Shown one piece after another: positions 9,625 through 19,023 of a stretch of DNA of 64,000 bases; position 1 is the first letter of the stretch, and the number at the start of each line of letters is the position of its first letter. Source of the DNA: Nocardioides cavernae (GTDB lineage: Bacteria > Actinomycetota > Actinomycetes > Propionibacteriales > Nocardioidaceae); assembly GCF_016907475.1 (NCBI RefSeq), contig NZ_JAFBCA010000001.1, positions 2,232,001 through 2,296,000 on the forward strand, given 5' to 3'. The notes under the pieces are model-generated. The model did not search any database, had not been told where the DNA came from, and saw nothing but the letters and a program-made list of their open reading frames with translations. The position numbers and the translations under genes are program-made.

Positions 9625-11174
9625 CGCACCTTCTCCTCCGTCTGGGTGTCGTCGGTCGTCAGGCTCTGGTCCGCGGCCACCGCGGCGGGGGTCGGGCGCA
9701 GCCGGCGCACCGCGAACGGTGCGACCACGGCGATCGACACCACCACGTAGATCACGATGGCGAGCGGCTCGCTCCACAGCGCGGAGACGTCACCACCCGA
9801 GATGGCCATCGCCTCGCGGAGCCGGAACTCCATGAGCGGCCCGAGGATCACGCCGAGGATCAGCGGCAGGACCGGGAGCGCGAAGCGCCGCATCATCAGG
9901 CCGAGGAGGCCCAGCAGGAGCAGCAGGAAGAGGTCGAACGCCTGCAGGTTGGCGGCGTACGCACCCAGGGCGGCGAAGAACAGGATCCCCGCGTAGAGCT
10001 GGGGGCGCGGGATGCGCAGCAGCTTGGCCCAGAGCGGGGCGAGCGGCAGGTTGAGCACCAGCAGCAGCACGTTGCCGATGAGCAGGCTGGCCAGCAGGGC
10101 CCACACCAGCTCCGGCTGGTCGGTCATCAGCCCGGGACCGGGCTCGATGCCGTAGCCCTGCAGGGCGGCCAGCATGACGGCGGAGGTGGCCGTCACGGGC
10201 AGGCCCAGCGCGAGCAGCGGGACGAAGGTGCCGGCGGCCGAGGCGTTGTTGGCCGCCTCCGGGCCGGCCACGCCCTCGATCGCGCCCTTGCCGAAGTCGT
10301 CGTGGCCCTTGCGGGCGGCGATCCGCTTCTCGGTGATGTAGGACAGGAACGTCGGGATCTCGGCGCCGCCGGCCGGCAGCGCGCCGAACGGGAAGCCGTA
10401 CGCCGTGCCGCGCAGCCAGGGTCCCCACGACCGCTTCAGGTCGGAGCGGCTCATCCACGGGCGTCCGACGGGGATGACGTGGGCGGGGCTGCGACGCAGG
10501 TGGGCAGCGACCCAGAGTGCCTCGCCCAGGGCGAAGATGCCGACCGCGACGACGACCACGTCGATGCGGTCCGCCAGCAGCGGCTGGTCGAAGCTCAGCC
10601 GCGACTGGCCGGTGTTGAGGTCGAGGCCGACCAGGCCGATGGTGAGGCCGAGGAAGAGCGCGATGAAGCCGCGCAGGGGCGATCCGCCGAGCACGCTGGT
10701 GACCATGACCATCGCCAGCACCATGAGGGCGAAGTAGGACGGGGCGCCGATCTCGACCGCCACCGATGCCAGTGCCGGGGCGAAGAACACGACGAGGAGC
10801 GTGCCGATCGTGCCGGCGATGAAGGAGCCGATCGCCGCGGTCGCGAGCGCCTGTGCGGCTCGTCCGGCCCGTGCCATGAGGTTGCCCTCGAGGGCCGTCA
10901 TCACCGACGCGGACTCGCCGGGCGTGTTGAGCAGGATCGCGGTGGTCGAGCCGCCGTACATGCCGCCGTAGTAGATGCCGGCGAACATGATGAAGGCCGA
11001 GATCGGCTCGAGGCCGTAGGTCACGGGCAGCAGCAGCGCGACCGCCATGGCCGGGCCGATGCCCGGCAGGACGCCGACGAAGGTGCCGAGGAGCACGCCG
11101 ATGACGGCGTAGAGCAGGTTCTCCGGGGTGAGGACGGAACCGAAGCCGTCCACGAGCAGTCCGAGGTTCTCCAT
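9621..11174 (-). CDS. tctA: Tripartite tricarboxylate transporter large permease TctA
   Basis: 517 aa, about 12 hydrophobic segments. The family landmarks [39 protein letters not shown] and [16 protein letters not shown] are all present. It is the large membrane subunit that couples ion flux to citrate-type carboxylate import with TctB and the binding protein TctC. The start codon shares one base with the tctB stop (TGATG), and the stop overlaps the usp start. Confidence 0.95.
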   Translation of the reverse strand: MENLGLLVDGFGSVLTPENLLYAVIGVLLGTFVGVLPGIGPAMAVALLLPVTYGLEPISAFIMFAGIYYGGMYGGSTTAILLNTPGESASVMTALEGNLMARAGRAAQALATAAIGSFIAGTIGTLLVVFFAPALASVAVEIGAPSYFALMVLAMVMVTSVLGGSPLRGFIALFLGLTIGLVGLDLNTGQSRLSFDQPLLADRIDVVVVAVGIFALGEALWVAAHLRRSPAHVIPVGRPWMSRSDLKRSWGPWLRGTAYGFPFGALPAGGAEIPTFLSYITEKRIAARKGHDDFGKGAIEGVAGPEAANNASAAGTFVPLLALGLPVTATSAVMLAALQGYGIEPGPGLMTDQPELVWALLASLLIGNVLLLVLNLPLAPLWAKLLRIPRPQLYAGILFFAALGAYAANLQAFDLFLLLLLGLLGLMMRRFALPVLPLILGVILGPLMEFRLREAMAISGGDVSALWSEPLAIVIYVVVSIAVVAPFAVRRLRPTPAAVAADQSLTTDDTQTEEKVR

Positions 11175-11710
11175 CAGAGCACCCCGTCCAGGATCCCGGC
11201 CGGGAGGATGACGCCCAGGCCCTCGTGGAAGAAGTACCAGCTGGCCACGGAGAGCACGAAGCCGACGATGACGTCACGCACGAGCGTGCGGCTCCCGAGG
11301 GACCACGCCGATCCGATGAACAGCAGCGCCCCGCTCACGGCCCAGCCGAGAAACGTGATCGTCAGGACGGTGAACAGCAGCACCCCGACCAGCTTGAGGA
11401 CGGTCGTCCAGTCGGCGGGGTGGCGCAGGTCGACGTCCTCGCCGCCCTCCGCCTGGGGCACGTCGCCACGCAGGGTGGCGATCACCAGCAGGATGCCGAG
11501 CAGCACGGTGACGGCGCCGATGACGTAGGGGAAGACGCGCGGACCGACCGGGTCGCCGAAGCCGACGCGCAGCGTGGTGGCCTCCCAGAAGGTGTAGGCG
11601 CCGACGACGACCAGCAGCGCGGCGAGGCCGAGCTGGGCGAGGTCGCGGTCGGGACCGGGTGTCTCCCGCGGGGACTCCGCGGTAGTGGGGGTGTCGAGTG
11701 ATGTGCTCAC
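11174..11710 (-). CDS. tctB: Tripartite tricarboxylate transporter small permease TctB
   Basis: 178 aa with four hydrophobic segments, the usual TctB size. The GTG at 11710 was chosen because it overlaps the tctC stop as GTGA and is in frame; the frame extends further upstream only inside tctC. The N-terminal 25 residues are polar, and the first helix is [18 protein letters not shown]. The sequence is poorly conserved, as expected for TctB, so the assignment rests on membrane pattern plus position between tctC and tctA. Confidence 0.9.
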   Translation of the reverse strand: MSTSLDTPTTAESPRETPGPDRDLAQLGLAALLVVVGAYTFWEATTLRVGFGDPVGPRVFPYVIGAVTVLLGILLVIATLRGDVPQAEGGEDVDLRHPADWTTVLKLVGVLLFTVLTITFLGWAVSGALLFIGSAWSLGSRTLVRDVIVGFVLSVASWYFFHEGLGVILPAGILDGVL

Positions 11711-12732
11711 AGCAGGTCCAGCTCCTCGAGGGTGGTGGCGACGCGCTCGTCCTGCTCCTGGAGGAACGTCGTGAACTCGTCGCCGGTCTTGAACTCGTCG
11801 ATCCAGCCGTTGTCCTCGAGGGCTTGCTTCCACTCGGGGGTGTCGTGCATCTCCTCGAGCATCGCGATCAGCTCGTCACGCCGCTTGTCGCTGATGCCGG
11901 GGGGCGCGAAGACGCCGCGCCAGTTGGTGAAGACCAGGTCGATGCCGGCCTCGGTCAGGGTGGGGGACTCGCTGACCCCCTCGCCCTTGAGCCGCTCCTC
12001 GCCGGACACGGCCAGCAGGCGCAGCTCGCCGGAGGACAGCGGCCCCTCGAACTCGCCGACGCCGGAGAAGCCGACGTCGATCTTGTTGCCGAGCAGGGCG
12101 GTGGTCAGCGGGCCGCCGCCGTCGTACACGACGTAGCGCAGCTCGCGGGGGTCGACGCCGACCGCGGTGGCCAGCTGCATCGGGAACAGGTGGTCGGGGC
12201 CGCCCGGTGACGACCCGCCGCCGATGACGACCGAGTCGGGGTCCTCCTCCCAGGCCGCGACGAGGTCGTCGATCGTCTTGAAGGGCGAGTCGGCCGGGAC
12301 CAGCACGCCCTCCTGGTCCTCGATGAGCTGGGCCAGCGGCGTCGCGTCGTCGAGCTTGTAGGGGGCGCCGAAGGAGTAGAGCGACCCGACGACGCCGAGG
12401 CCGGCGGTCATCATGGTGCGCTCGTCGCCCTCGGCGTTCATCAGTCGCGTCATGGCGACCGAGCCGCCGGCGCCGATCACGTTGGTGACCTCGAACGAGC
12501 CGGGGCTGATGTCGGCGTTCTCCATCACCGCGATGGCGGTGCGACCGGTCTGGTCGTAGCCTCCACCCGGGCTGTTGGGGATCAGCATCGTGAGGTCGTC
12601 GGCGCTCTGGGGCCCACGGGTCACCCCACAGCCGGTGGCGAGCAGCACGACGCCGGCGAGGGCCGTCAGCGCGGCCGCGGCCCGCCTGGTCCTCCCGGTT
12701 CGCCCGTTCCGCCTGGTGCTTTGGCGCAGCAT
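11707..12732 (-). CDS. tctC: Tripartite tricarboxylate transporter substrate-binding lipoprotein TctC
   Basis: 341 aa. A basic N-terminus and hydrophobic core end in a lipobox (LLATGC, Cys 35), so it is an anchored extracytoplasmic lipoprotein. The body matches the Bug/TctC fold, with LTMLIPNSPGGGYDQTGR near the start and NVIGAGGSVAMTRL further on. The ATG at 12732 has GGAGACCAC just upstream; the frame continues further 5' only into the divergent promoter gap. First gene of tctC-tctB-tctA-usp; the divergent sensor kinase is the obvious regulator. Confidence 0.93.
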   Translation of the reverse strand: MLRQSTRRNGRTGRTRRAAAALTALAGVVLLATGCGVTRGPQSADDLTMLIPNSPGGGYDQTGRTAIAVMENADISPGSFEVTNVIGAGGSVAMTRLMNAEGDERTMMTAGLGVVGSLYSFGAPYKLDDATPLAQLIEDQEGVLVPADSPFKTIDDLVAAWEEDPDSVVIGGGSSPGGPDHLFPMQLATAVGVDPRELRYVVYDGGGPLTTALLGNKIDVGFSGVGEFEGPLSSGELRLLAVSGEERLKGEGVSESPTLTEAGIDLVFTNWRGVFAPPGISDKRRDELIAMLEEMHDTPEWKQALEDNGWIDEFKTGDEFTTFLQEQDERVATTLEELDLL

Positions 12733-12827
12733 GTGGTCTCCATCTCTCGGATCGGTTCCGACGTGACGATGGTGGGAGACTCCTGTGGCGGACGTCACGG
12801 TTGGGTAAGCAATGGAGGTTGTGGAAC

Positions 12828-14438
12828 TTGTGGTCACGCTCGCGCTGGTGGCCGGCGACGCTCGCCGGCCAGTTCCTGGTGCTGCAGCTGACGGTGCTCC
12901 TCGCCGTCGTGGCGCTGGCGAGCATCGTGTCGGTGCAGCAGAGCGACGCCGACTTCCGTGACACCCGCGGTGCTCGGCTGCGCGCGGCGGCGGAGTCGAT
13001 GGCCAACACCGCGGTCGTCCGCGACGCCTTCGTCGCGGACCGGGTCGAGAGCAGACGCGGGACGCTGACGTCGTACACCCAGCGGGTGCGCACCAACGTG
13101 CAGGCCAGCGGCGTCTACCTCACCGACCCCGAGGGGCGGGTGCTCGTCAGCAGCGACTTCGGCGGTCGCGACCAGCACATCGACCTCGGCTCGAGCACCG
13201 TGCAGCAGCTGCGCACGTGGACCGGTGACGTCGACGACTTCGGCGAGCGCGCGATCGCGGCCCAGGTGCCGATCATCGACGACCAGGGCGACCTCGTCGG
13301 GATCTCGATGGTGGCCCAGTCCTACCCGTCGTGGACCGAGCGGGCCCGCAGCGTGCTGCCCGACCTCCTCACCTTCGCCGGGTTCGCCCTGGGGCTCGGC
13401 GTGGCCGGGGCGTTCCTGCTCTCGCGGCTGATCCGCCGTCGTACGCGCGGCCTGGAGCCCGCAGCGATCGCGGCCCTGGCCGACCAGCGTGAGGCGCTCC
13501 TGCACTCGATCCGCGAGGGCGTGGTCGCCGTGGCCGACGACGGCACCGTCACCGTGCTGAGCGACAGCGCGCGCGAGCTCATCGGCCTCGACGGCGACGT
13601 CGAGGGCCGCCGGGTCGACGACCTCGACCTCGACCCGGCCGTGCGCGACCTGCTGTCCGACGACGCGGCGATCCGCGACCACGTCGTCGTGCTGGGTGAG
13701 CGGGTGCTGGTGGTCAACCGCAACCCGGTCGTCGAGGGCGGGCGGCGCGTCGCGTCGGTGACGACCCTGCGTGACCGCACCGAGCTGCTCGCGCTGCAGA
13801 GCGAGCTCAGCGCACGCGAGTCGATCACGAACACCCTGCGGGCGCAGACCCACGAGTTCCACAACCAGCTCCACACCATCTCCGGTCTCGTGCAGCTCGG
13901 GGAGTACGACGAGGTGTCGCGGCTCGTCGGCACGCTGAGCCGGCGCCGCCGGGAGATCTCCGACGCGGTGCTGGCGCACGTCGAGGACCCGGCCGTCGCG
14001 GCGCTCCTCATCGCCAAGACGAGCCTCGCGGTCGAGCGGGGCGTCGACCTCCGCATCGCCGCCGACAGCAGCCTGCCCCGGCTCGACCCCGAGGCCTCCA
14101 CCGACGTCGGCACGGTGCTGGGCAACCTGGTCGACAACGCCGTCGACGCGTCCGTGTCGGTCGGCGGCACGTCGGTGGAGGTCGCGTTGAGCCTCGAGGG
14201 CGACGTGGTCCGGGTGGCGGTGGCCGACACCGGCCCCGGTGTCCCGCCGGACGAGGTGGGCCGGATCTTCCGCCGCGGCTGGAGCTCCAAGGGGCCGACG
14301 GTCGAGGGGCGGGGTGTCGGACTGGCGCTCGTGCAGGTCGTCTGCGAGCGTCGGGGAGGCTCCGTCGGAGTCGGTGCCGGCGAGGACGGCACGGGCGCGG
14401 TCTTCGAGGTGCGGTTGCCGGGAGTGGAGGTCGGGTGA
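12828..14438 (+). CDS. Sensor histidine kinase of the CitA/DcuS type
   Basis: 536 aa from a TTG at 12828, chosen because GGAGG (12814-12818) sits 9 bases before it; TTG codons at 12801 and 12819 are in frame but lack a site. Layout: first membrane helix (about 14-36), extracytoplasmic sensor region, second helix (LLTFAGFALGLGVAGAFLL), PAS domain, then the phosphoacceptor region THEFHNQLHTISGLVQLGEY typical of the citrate/C4-dicarboxylate kinases, an N box (GNLVDNAVDAS) and G boxes (DTGPGVP, GRGVGLALV). Divergent from tctCBA, so it likely senses the transported carboxylate. It overlaps its regulator by 4 bases. Confidence 0.9.
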   Translation: MWSRSRWWPATLAGQFLVLQLTVLLAVVALASIVSVQQSDADFRDTRGARLRAAAESMANTAVVRDAFVADRVESRRGTLTSYTQRVRTNVQASGVYLTDPEGRVLVSSDFGGRDQHIDLGSSTVQQLRTWTGDVDDFGERAIAAQVPIIDDQGDLVGISMVAQSYPSWTERARSVLPDLLTFAGFALGLGVAGAFLLSRLIRRRTRGLEPAAIAALADQREALLHSIREGVVAVADDGTVTVLSDSARELIGLDGDVEGRRVDDLDLDPAVRDLLSDDAAIRDHVVVLGERVLVVNRNPVVEGGRRVASVTTLRDRTELLALQSELSARESITNTLRAQTHEFHNQLHTISGLVQLGEYDEVSRLVGTLSRRRREISDAVLAHVEDPAVAALLIAKTSLAVERGVDLRIAADSSLPRLDPEASTDVGTVLGNLVDNAVDASVSVGGTSVEVALSLEGDVVRVAVADTGPGVPPDEVGRIFRRGWSSKGPTVEGRGVGLALVQVVCERRGGSVGVGAGEDGTGAVFEVRLPGVEVG

Positions 14439-15130
14439 GTGCGACGGACGACCTGACGGTGCTGGTGGTCGACGACGACTTCATGGTCGCGCGCATCCAC
14501 ACCCAGTTCGTGGAGCGCACCGAGGGCTTCGTCGTCGTCGGGGTCGCCAGCAGCGGCCAGGCCGCCCTCGACGACATCGCCCGCCTGCGACCCGACCTGG
14601 TGCTGCTCGACGTCCACCTTCCCGACATGACCGGCATCGACGTGCTGCGGCGGCTCCGGGGCGGTGGGGACGACGTCGGGGTGCTGATGGTGACCGCCGC
14701 GCGTGAGGCCGACACGGTCCGGGCCGCGGCGTCCGGGGGAGCGGTCCACTACCTCGTCAAGCCGTTCGACTACGAGGACCTGCGCGTCCGGCTGGAGACC
14801 TTCCGCGCCGCGCAGCTCGCGCTCTCCGGATCGGGGGCGCCCGGCCAGGACGACATCGACGCGGTGTTCGGCGCCGCCGCGGCGGCCCCGTCGCCGCCGG
14901 TGAGCCTGCCCAAGGGACTCAGCCCGGAGACCGCCGAGGCGGTGCAGGACGCGCTCCGCAGCGCCGGCGAGCTCTCCGCGGCGGAGTGCGCGGACCTCGT
15001 CGGCATCTCCCGCGTCTCCGCGCGCCGCTACCTCGAGCACTTCGTCGCCCGCGGAGCCGCCGTCGTACGCCTGCAGTACGGCGGAGCCGGACGCCCCGAG
15101 CGCCGCTACCGCCCGGCCGGACAGGCCTAG
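14435..15130 (+). CDS. Response regulator of the CitB/DcuR type
   Basis: 231 aa. The receiver domain shows acidic residues VVDDDF, the phospho-acceptor Asp in LVLLDVHLPDMTG, the conserved Thr in MVTAA and Lys in YLVKPFDYEDL. The C-terminal half (from about 165) carries a helix-turn-helix, LSAAECADLVGISRVSARRYLEHF, as in CitB-family regulators. The GTG start overlaps the kinase stop (GTGA). Expected to activate the divergent tctCBA operon. Confidence 0.92.
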   Translation: MSATDDLTVLVVDDDFMVARIHTQFVERTEGFVVVGVASSGQAALDDIARLRPDLVLLDVHLPDMTGIDVLRRLRGGGDDVGVLMVTAAREADTVRAAASGGAVHYLVKPFDYEDLRVRLETFRAAQLALSGSGAPGQDDIDAVFGAAAAAPSPPVSLPKGLSPETAEAVQDALRSAGELSAAECADLVGISRVSARRYLEHFVARGAAVVRLQYGGAGRPERRYRPAGQA

Positions 15131-15241
15131 TCAGCCGCGAGCCCGGTGCACGACCGGGATCGCGGCCGCGGTCTCCCGGGCGTCGACGGCGGTGTCCGAT
15201 TTCCGCTGGTGCAGGGTGCCTCCGGGTGACAGGCTCGGGTC

Positions 15242-16756
15242 ATGACACCGACCGGGCACCTCGACACCGAGGCCTGCTACCGCGCCGTCAGCAGCAGGGA
15301 CCGCCGCTTCGACGGGGTGTTCTACACCGCCGTCCGGACCACCGGCATCTACTGCCGGCCCTCGTGCCCGGCGCGGACCCCGGCACCGGGCAACGTCACG
15401 TTCCACCCCACCGCCGCGAGTGCGCACGCCGCCGGCTTCCGCGCCTGCAAGCGCTGCCTGCCCGACGCGACGCCCGGCAGCCCGGAGTGGGACGTCGCCG
15501 CCGACGTCGCCGGGCGTGCGATGCGCCTGATCGCCGACGGGCTCGTCGACCGGGAGGGGGTCGACGGGCTGGCCCGCCGGGTCGGCTACACCCCGCGCCA
15601 CCTCGGCCGCCTCCTGACCCAGGAGCTCGGCGCGGGTCCGCTGGCGCTGGCCCGGGCGCGTCGCGCCCAGAGCGCGCGGGTGCTCATCGAGACCACCGAC
15701 CTGCCGCTGACCGACGTGGCCTTCGCGGCCGGCTTCGCCAGTGTCCGCCAGTTCAACGAGACCCTCCGCGAGATCTACGCGTCCTCGCCCAGCGAGCTGC
15801 GTGGTCGTCGTACGGGCGCCCGCAGCGCCGGCGCCGTCACCATGCGGCTGCCCGTCCGCACCCCGTTCGCCGGGCGGCGGATGCTCGACTTCCTCGCCCA
15901 CCACCTCGTGCCGGGCGTCGAGGTCGCCGCACCCGGCTGGTACGCCCGCACGCTCGACCTGCCCCACGGCAGCGGCACCGTGCGCCTCGAGCTGGTCGAC
16001 CTCCCTGACACCTCGGACCGCTCCGGCGGTGGGACCGGCTTCGTCACCGCCGAGTTCCGGCTCGAGGACCTGCGCGACACCGCGGCCGCCAGCGAGCGCG
16101 TACGCCGCCTGCTCGACGCCGACTGCGACCCGCGCGCGGTGGACGAACACCTCGCCGCCGACCCGGTGCTCGGCGACCTCGTCCGCGCCGCCCCGGGACT
16201 GCGCGTCCCCGGGCAGGTCGACGGCGACGAGACGGCGATCCGCACGGTCATCGGCCAGCAGGTCAGCGTCACCGGCGCGCGCACGGTCGCTGGACGGCTC
16301 GTGGCCGAGCACGGACGAGCCATCCAGTCCGAGGTCCCGGGACTGACCCATCTCTTCCCCGACGCCGCGACCCTCGCGGCGGTCGACCCGACCACGCTGC
16401 CGATGCCGCGCGCGAGGGGCCGGGCGCTCGTCGGGCTGGCCGCGGCGCTCGCCGACGGGAGGGTCCTGCTCGACCGGGGCCCCGACCGCGACGACGTACG
16501 ACGCGCGCTGCTGGAGCTGCCCGGCATCGGCCCCTGGACGGCGGACTACGTCGCGATGCGGGCGCTCGGGCATCCTGACGTCTTCCTTCCCACCGACCTC
16601 GCGGTGCGCCGGCTGCTGGTGGAACTCACCACGCCCGAAGGCGGCGACCCGGACCCCGAGCGCTGGAGGCCGTGGCGCTCCTACGCCCTGATGCACCTCT
16701 GGAACACCCTGATGCCCGACACCCCCGCGCCGTCCCGCGCTGATGAGGAGAACTGA
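15242..16756 (+). CDS. Ada N-terminal / AlkA fusion: alkylation-response DNA-3-methyladenine glycosylase
   Basis: 504 aa. Residues 1-80 are the Ada Cys4-zinc domain (YCRPSCPA and CKRCLPD). An AraC-type double helix-turn-helix follows (LARRVGYTPRHLGRLL, DVAFAAGFASVRQFNETL). The C-terminal half is an AlkA glycosylase: N-terminal AlkA fold, then helix-hairpin-helix (LLELPGIGPWTADYVAM) and the catalytic Asp in FLPTDLAVRRL. The fusion joins methylphosphotriester sensing to base excision; the direct-reversal domain is supplied separately by the next gene, ogt, one base downstream. Confidence 0.93.
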   Translation: MTPTGHLDTEACYRAVSSRDRRFDGVFYTAVRTTGIYCRPSCPARTPAPGNVTFHPTAASAHAAGFRACKRCLPDATPGSPEWDVAADVAGRAMRLIADGLVDREGVDGLARRVGYTPRHLGRLLTQELGAGPLALARARRAQSARVLIETTDLPLTDVAFAAGFASVRQFNETLREIYASSPSELRGRRTGARSAGAVTMRLPVRTPFAGRRMLDFLAHHLVPGVEVAAPGWYARTLDLPHGSGTVRLELVDLPDTSDRSGGGTGFVTAEFRLEDLRDTAAASERVRRLLDADCDPRAVDEHLAADPVLGDLVRAAPGLRVPGQVDGDETAIRTVIGQQVSVTGARTVAGRLVAEHGRAIQSEVPGLTHLFPDAATLAAVDPTTLPMPRARGRALVGLAAALADGRVLLDRGPDRDDVRRALLELPGIGPWTADYVAMRALGHPDVFLPTDLAVRRLLVELTTPEGGDPDPERWRPWRSYALMHLWNTLMPDTPAPSRADEEN

Positions 16757-16757
16757 C

Positions 16758-17240
16758 ATGTGGACCGTGATGCCCTCACCCGTGGGCGACCTGCGCATCG
16801 TCGAGCGCGACGGCTCGATCGTGGCGATCGAGTTCTCCCCGTTCCGCCAACCGGTGGACGGCCGGCCGCTGGGCGAGCGCTCCGACGACGACCCCGTGCT
16901 CGCCGAGGCCGTGCGACAGCTGACGGCGTACTTCGAGCGCGAGCTGACCGACTTCGACCTGCCGCTCGCGCCGGTCGGTACCGACTTCCAGCGCCGCGTG
17001 TGGACCCAGCTCGGGCTCATCGGCTACGGCGAGACCGCGTCCTACGGCCAGATCGCCGGCCGGCTGGGCATGACCAACGCGGCCTCGCGAGCGGTCGGCC
17101 TGGCCAACGGTCGCAACCCGATCCCGATCGTGGTGCCGTGCCACCGCGTCATCGGCGCCAACGGCACCCTGACCGGGTACGCCGGCGGGCTCGAGCGCAA
17201 GCAGCAGCTGCTGGAGCTGGAGCAGGACGCGCTCTTCTGA
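16758..17240 (+). CDS. ogt: Methylated-DNA--protein-cysteine methyltransferase
   Basis: 160 aa. The active-site PCHRVIG motif and the following GYAGGLERKQQLLELE are intact; the DNA-binding helix-turn-helix is SYGQIAGRLGMTNAASRAVG. It transfers O6-methyl groups from guanine to its own Cys. The ATG at 16758 is preferred over the in-frame ATG at 16743 because GAGGAG (16745-16750) lies at the right distance. One base separates it from the ada-alkA fusion, so they form one damage-response unit. Confidence 0.95.
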   Translation: MWTVMPSPVGDLRIVERDGSIVAIEFSPFRQPVDGRPLGERSDDDPVLAEAVRQLTAYFERELTDFDLPLAPVGTDFQRRVWTQLGLIGYGETASYGQIAGRLGMTNAASRAVGLANGRNPIPIVVPCHRVIGANGTLTGYAGGLERKQQLLELEQDALF

Positions 17241-17245
17241 GTCAC

Positions 17246-17318
17246 GTGGGCCTGGCCAGATCGAGCAGGACCCACGGCTGAGGGACGAAGCCGTGACGGG
17301 TCGCGTCGAGATCTAGGA
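17246..17318. repeat. Dispersed hairpin element, copy A
   Basis: About 73 bp between ogt and the convergent adenosine deaminase gene, reaching its stop codon. The core is a 7-bp perfect stem, CACGGCT (17273-17279) with AGCCGTG (17289-17295), around the loop GAGGGACGA, flanked by GAGCAGG on one side and CGCGTCGAGA on the other. Copy B at 61060-61129 has the same flanks and identical loop with compensated stem changes. It may also end transcription from both sides. Confidence 0.75.
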
Positions 17319-18341
17319 CGGCCCGTCCGCCATCGCCACCAGGGTCCGCAGCTCTGCCTTCTCCGAGTCGTCGAGCCAGCTCGCCTCGATCCCGTCGAGG
17401 GCGAGCTCGACCATCTGGTCCCAACCCCAGCCGAAGGCCTTCGCCACGGCGGCGTACTCCCGGCCGAGGTCGAGGTCGCTCAGTGCCGGGTCGTCGGTGT
17501 TGACGGTCGCGAGCAGACCGGCCGCGCGCATCTGGGGGAGGACATGGTCCTCGAGACGTTCGAAGCAGTGGGCGATGACGACGTTGGACGTCGGACAGAC
17601 CGTGATCGGGATGCGCTCCTCGACCATCCGCGAGGTCAGCACGGCATCGTCGAGGACCGGCACGCCGTGGTCCACCCGTTCGAGTCCGAGGGCGTCGAGG
17701 CAGTCGGCGATCTGCTGCGCGCCGGAGTTCTCCCCCTGGTGGCCGGTCAACCGGAGTCCCGCGACGCGGGCGACGTCGTAGGCCGGTGCGTAGGTCGTGG
17801 AGTCGACGGCGAGCTCGGTCGAGTCCATGCCGATGCCGATCACCCGGTCCGTGCCGGGTGCTCGCGCCGACCTCAGGTCGACCAGCTCGTCGACGAGCTG
17901 TCGACCGGCCTCCGGGCCGAACGCACGGTCCATGTCGGCGATCAACCGGCACGTCGTGCCGGTCTCCGCCTCGGCCGCGCCCAGGCCCTCGTCGAGCCCG
18001 GCGACGATGACTGCGAGGTCCTGGCCGCCCGCGAGATGGCGGGCCGGGGTGAAGAAGCACTCCTGGTGGACGACGCCGTGCCGGGCGCTGTCCGTCACCG
18101 CCTCGTAGGCCAGACGGGCCCAGTCGTCGCGATCGACGAGGGTCGACTGGACGAGCCAGAAGACAGCGAGGAACTCGTCGAGCGAGGAGTAGGTGTAGAG
18201 CTCCGAGGGGTCGTCGCTCGGAAGGGTGACGCCGTTCTTGCGGGCCAGCTCGACCATCGTCGTCGGCCGCATCGTGCCCTCGACGTGGCAGTGCAGGTCG
18301 ACCTTGGGCAACGCGTCGAGTGCGCGCGCGAGCGCCTCCAT
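17313..18341 (-). CDS. add: Adenosine deaminase
   Basis: 342 aa from the ATG at 18341; a GTG at 18383 would add 14 residues (neither start has a good ribosome-binding site). Metal and catalytic motifs of the family are present: VDLHCHVEGT, GHQGEN, ERVDHGV and NTDDPALS. It hydrolyses adenosine or deoxyadenosine to inosine in purine salvage; the family also includes aminofutalosine and adenine deaminases, but the length and motifs fit adenosine deaminase. It is convergent with ogt. Confidence 0.92.
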   Translation of the reverse strand: MEALARALDALPKVDLHCHVEGTMRPTTMVELARKNGVTLPSDDPSELYTYSSLDEFLAVFWLVQSTLVDRDDWARLAYEAVTDSARHGVVHQECFFTPARHLAGGQDLAVIVAGLDEGLGAAEAETGTTCRLIADMDRAFGPEAGRQLVDELVDLRSARAPGTDRVIGIGMDSTELAVDSTTYAPAYDVARVAGLRLTGHQGENSGAQQIADCLDALGLERVDHGVPVLDDAVLTSRMVEERIPITVCPTSNVVIAHCFERLEDHVLPQMRAAGLLATVNTDDPALSDLDLGREYAAVAKAFGWGWDQMVELALDGIEASWLDDSEKAELRTLVAMADGPS

Positions 18342-18410
18342 GCGCGCATCGTCCCACTGGCCCGCCCCTTCGTCACCGCGCACGCGGAGCGGTCTGGACC
18401 CGAGGCCGGA

Positions 18411-18992
18411 TCAGGCGGACCAGCCCGGGTCGCGGCCCGAGCGGGCGAGCACCTGCTCGAAGGCCGACGCACCGGGACCGACCGGCACGGAGGGACCGAA
18501 CAGGCCCGGCGTGCCGCCTTCGTCGAAGCCGCCGACGAACGCCATGCACGCACCGGCGGTCGCGTCGTCGCAGTCGTAGGGCTGGCCGGTGGCCCGCGCC
18601 AGGTCCCAGCCGTGCAGGACGACCTCGTCGAGCGCGACCAGCCCGCCCACCTGGCCCGGCAGGTCGACGCCACCGGCGCGGGTCATGCCCTCCCACGCCT
18701 CCGGGCTGCGCCAGGCGGCGGCCAGCGCCGGGACCTGCTCGGCGAGGGCCTCGCGCCAGCCGGGCTGGATCTCGGGCCACCCTGCCTCGTCGGGACTGGT
18801 GTCGGTGAGGGGACCGAAGTCCTTGTCCGCCGCGGCCCGGAACGCGAGCGTCAGTCCCACGAGGTGCTGGACGAGCTGCCCGACCGTACGCCCCTCGCAG
18901 GGGGTCGGTCCGTCGAGCTGGTCGTCGGTGACGTTGGCGGCAACGGCGACCAGCCGCTCTCCGGCTGGTCCGAGGTCCACGAGGTCTGCCAT
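18411..18992 (-). CDS. TIGR03086-type DinB-like metal-binding protein
   Basis: 193 aa. An N-terminal four-helix DinB/mycothiol-dependent maleylpyruvate isomerase-like fold: TPCEGRTVGQLVQHLVGL holds the first family His, and LHGWDLARATGQPYDCDD holds the second His and the Asp motif. Function is unknown; relatives are thought to be thiol-dependent transferases or isomerases in actinobacteria. The ATG at 18992 follows GGGTGGGCGC. Two 73-bp tandem repeats lie upstream of it. Confidence 0.8.
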   Translation of the reverse strand: MADLVDLGPAGERLVAVAANVTDDQLDGPTPCEGRTVGQLVQHLVGLTLAFRAAADKDFGPLTDTSPDEAGWPEIQPGWREALAEQVPALAAAWRSPEAWEGMTRAGGVDLPGQVGGLVALDEVVLHGWDLARATGQPYDCDDATAGACMAFVGGFDEGGTPGLFGPSVPVGPGASAFEQVLARSGRDPGWSA

Positions 18993-19023
18993 GCGCCCAC
19001 CCTGCCCGAGATCGCTGCGGGCC

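Noticed and set aside
12801..12827. TTG 12801 as the start of the sensor kinase
   Set aside because: No ribosome-binding site precedes it, while GGAGG at 12814-12818 fits TTG 12828.
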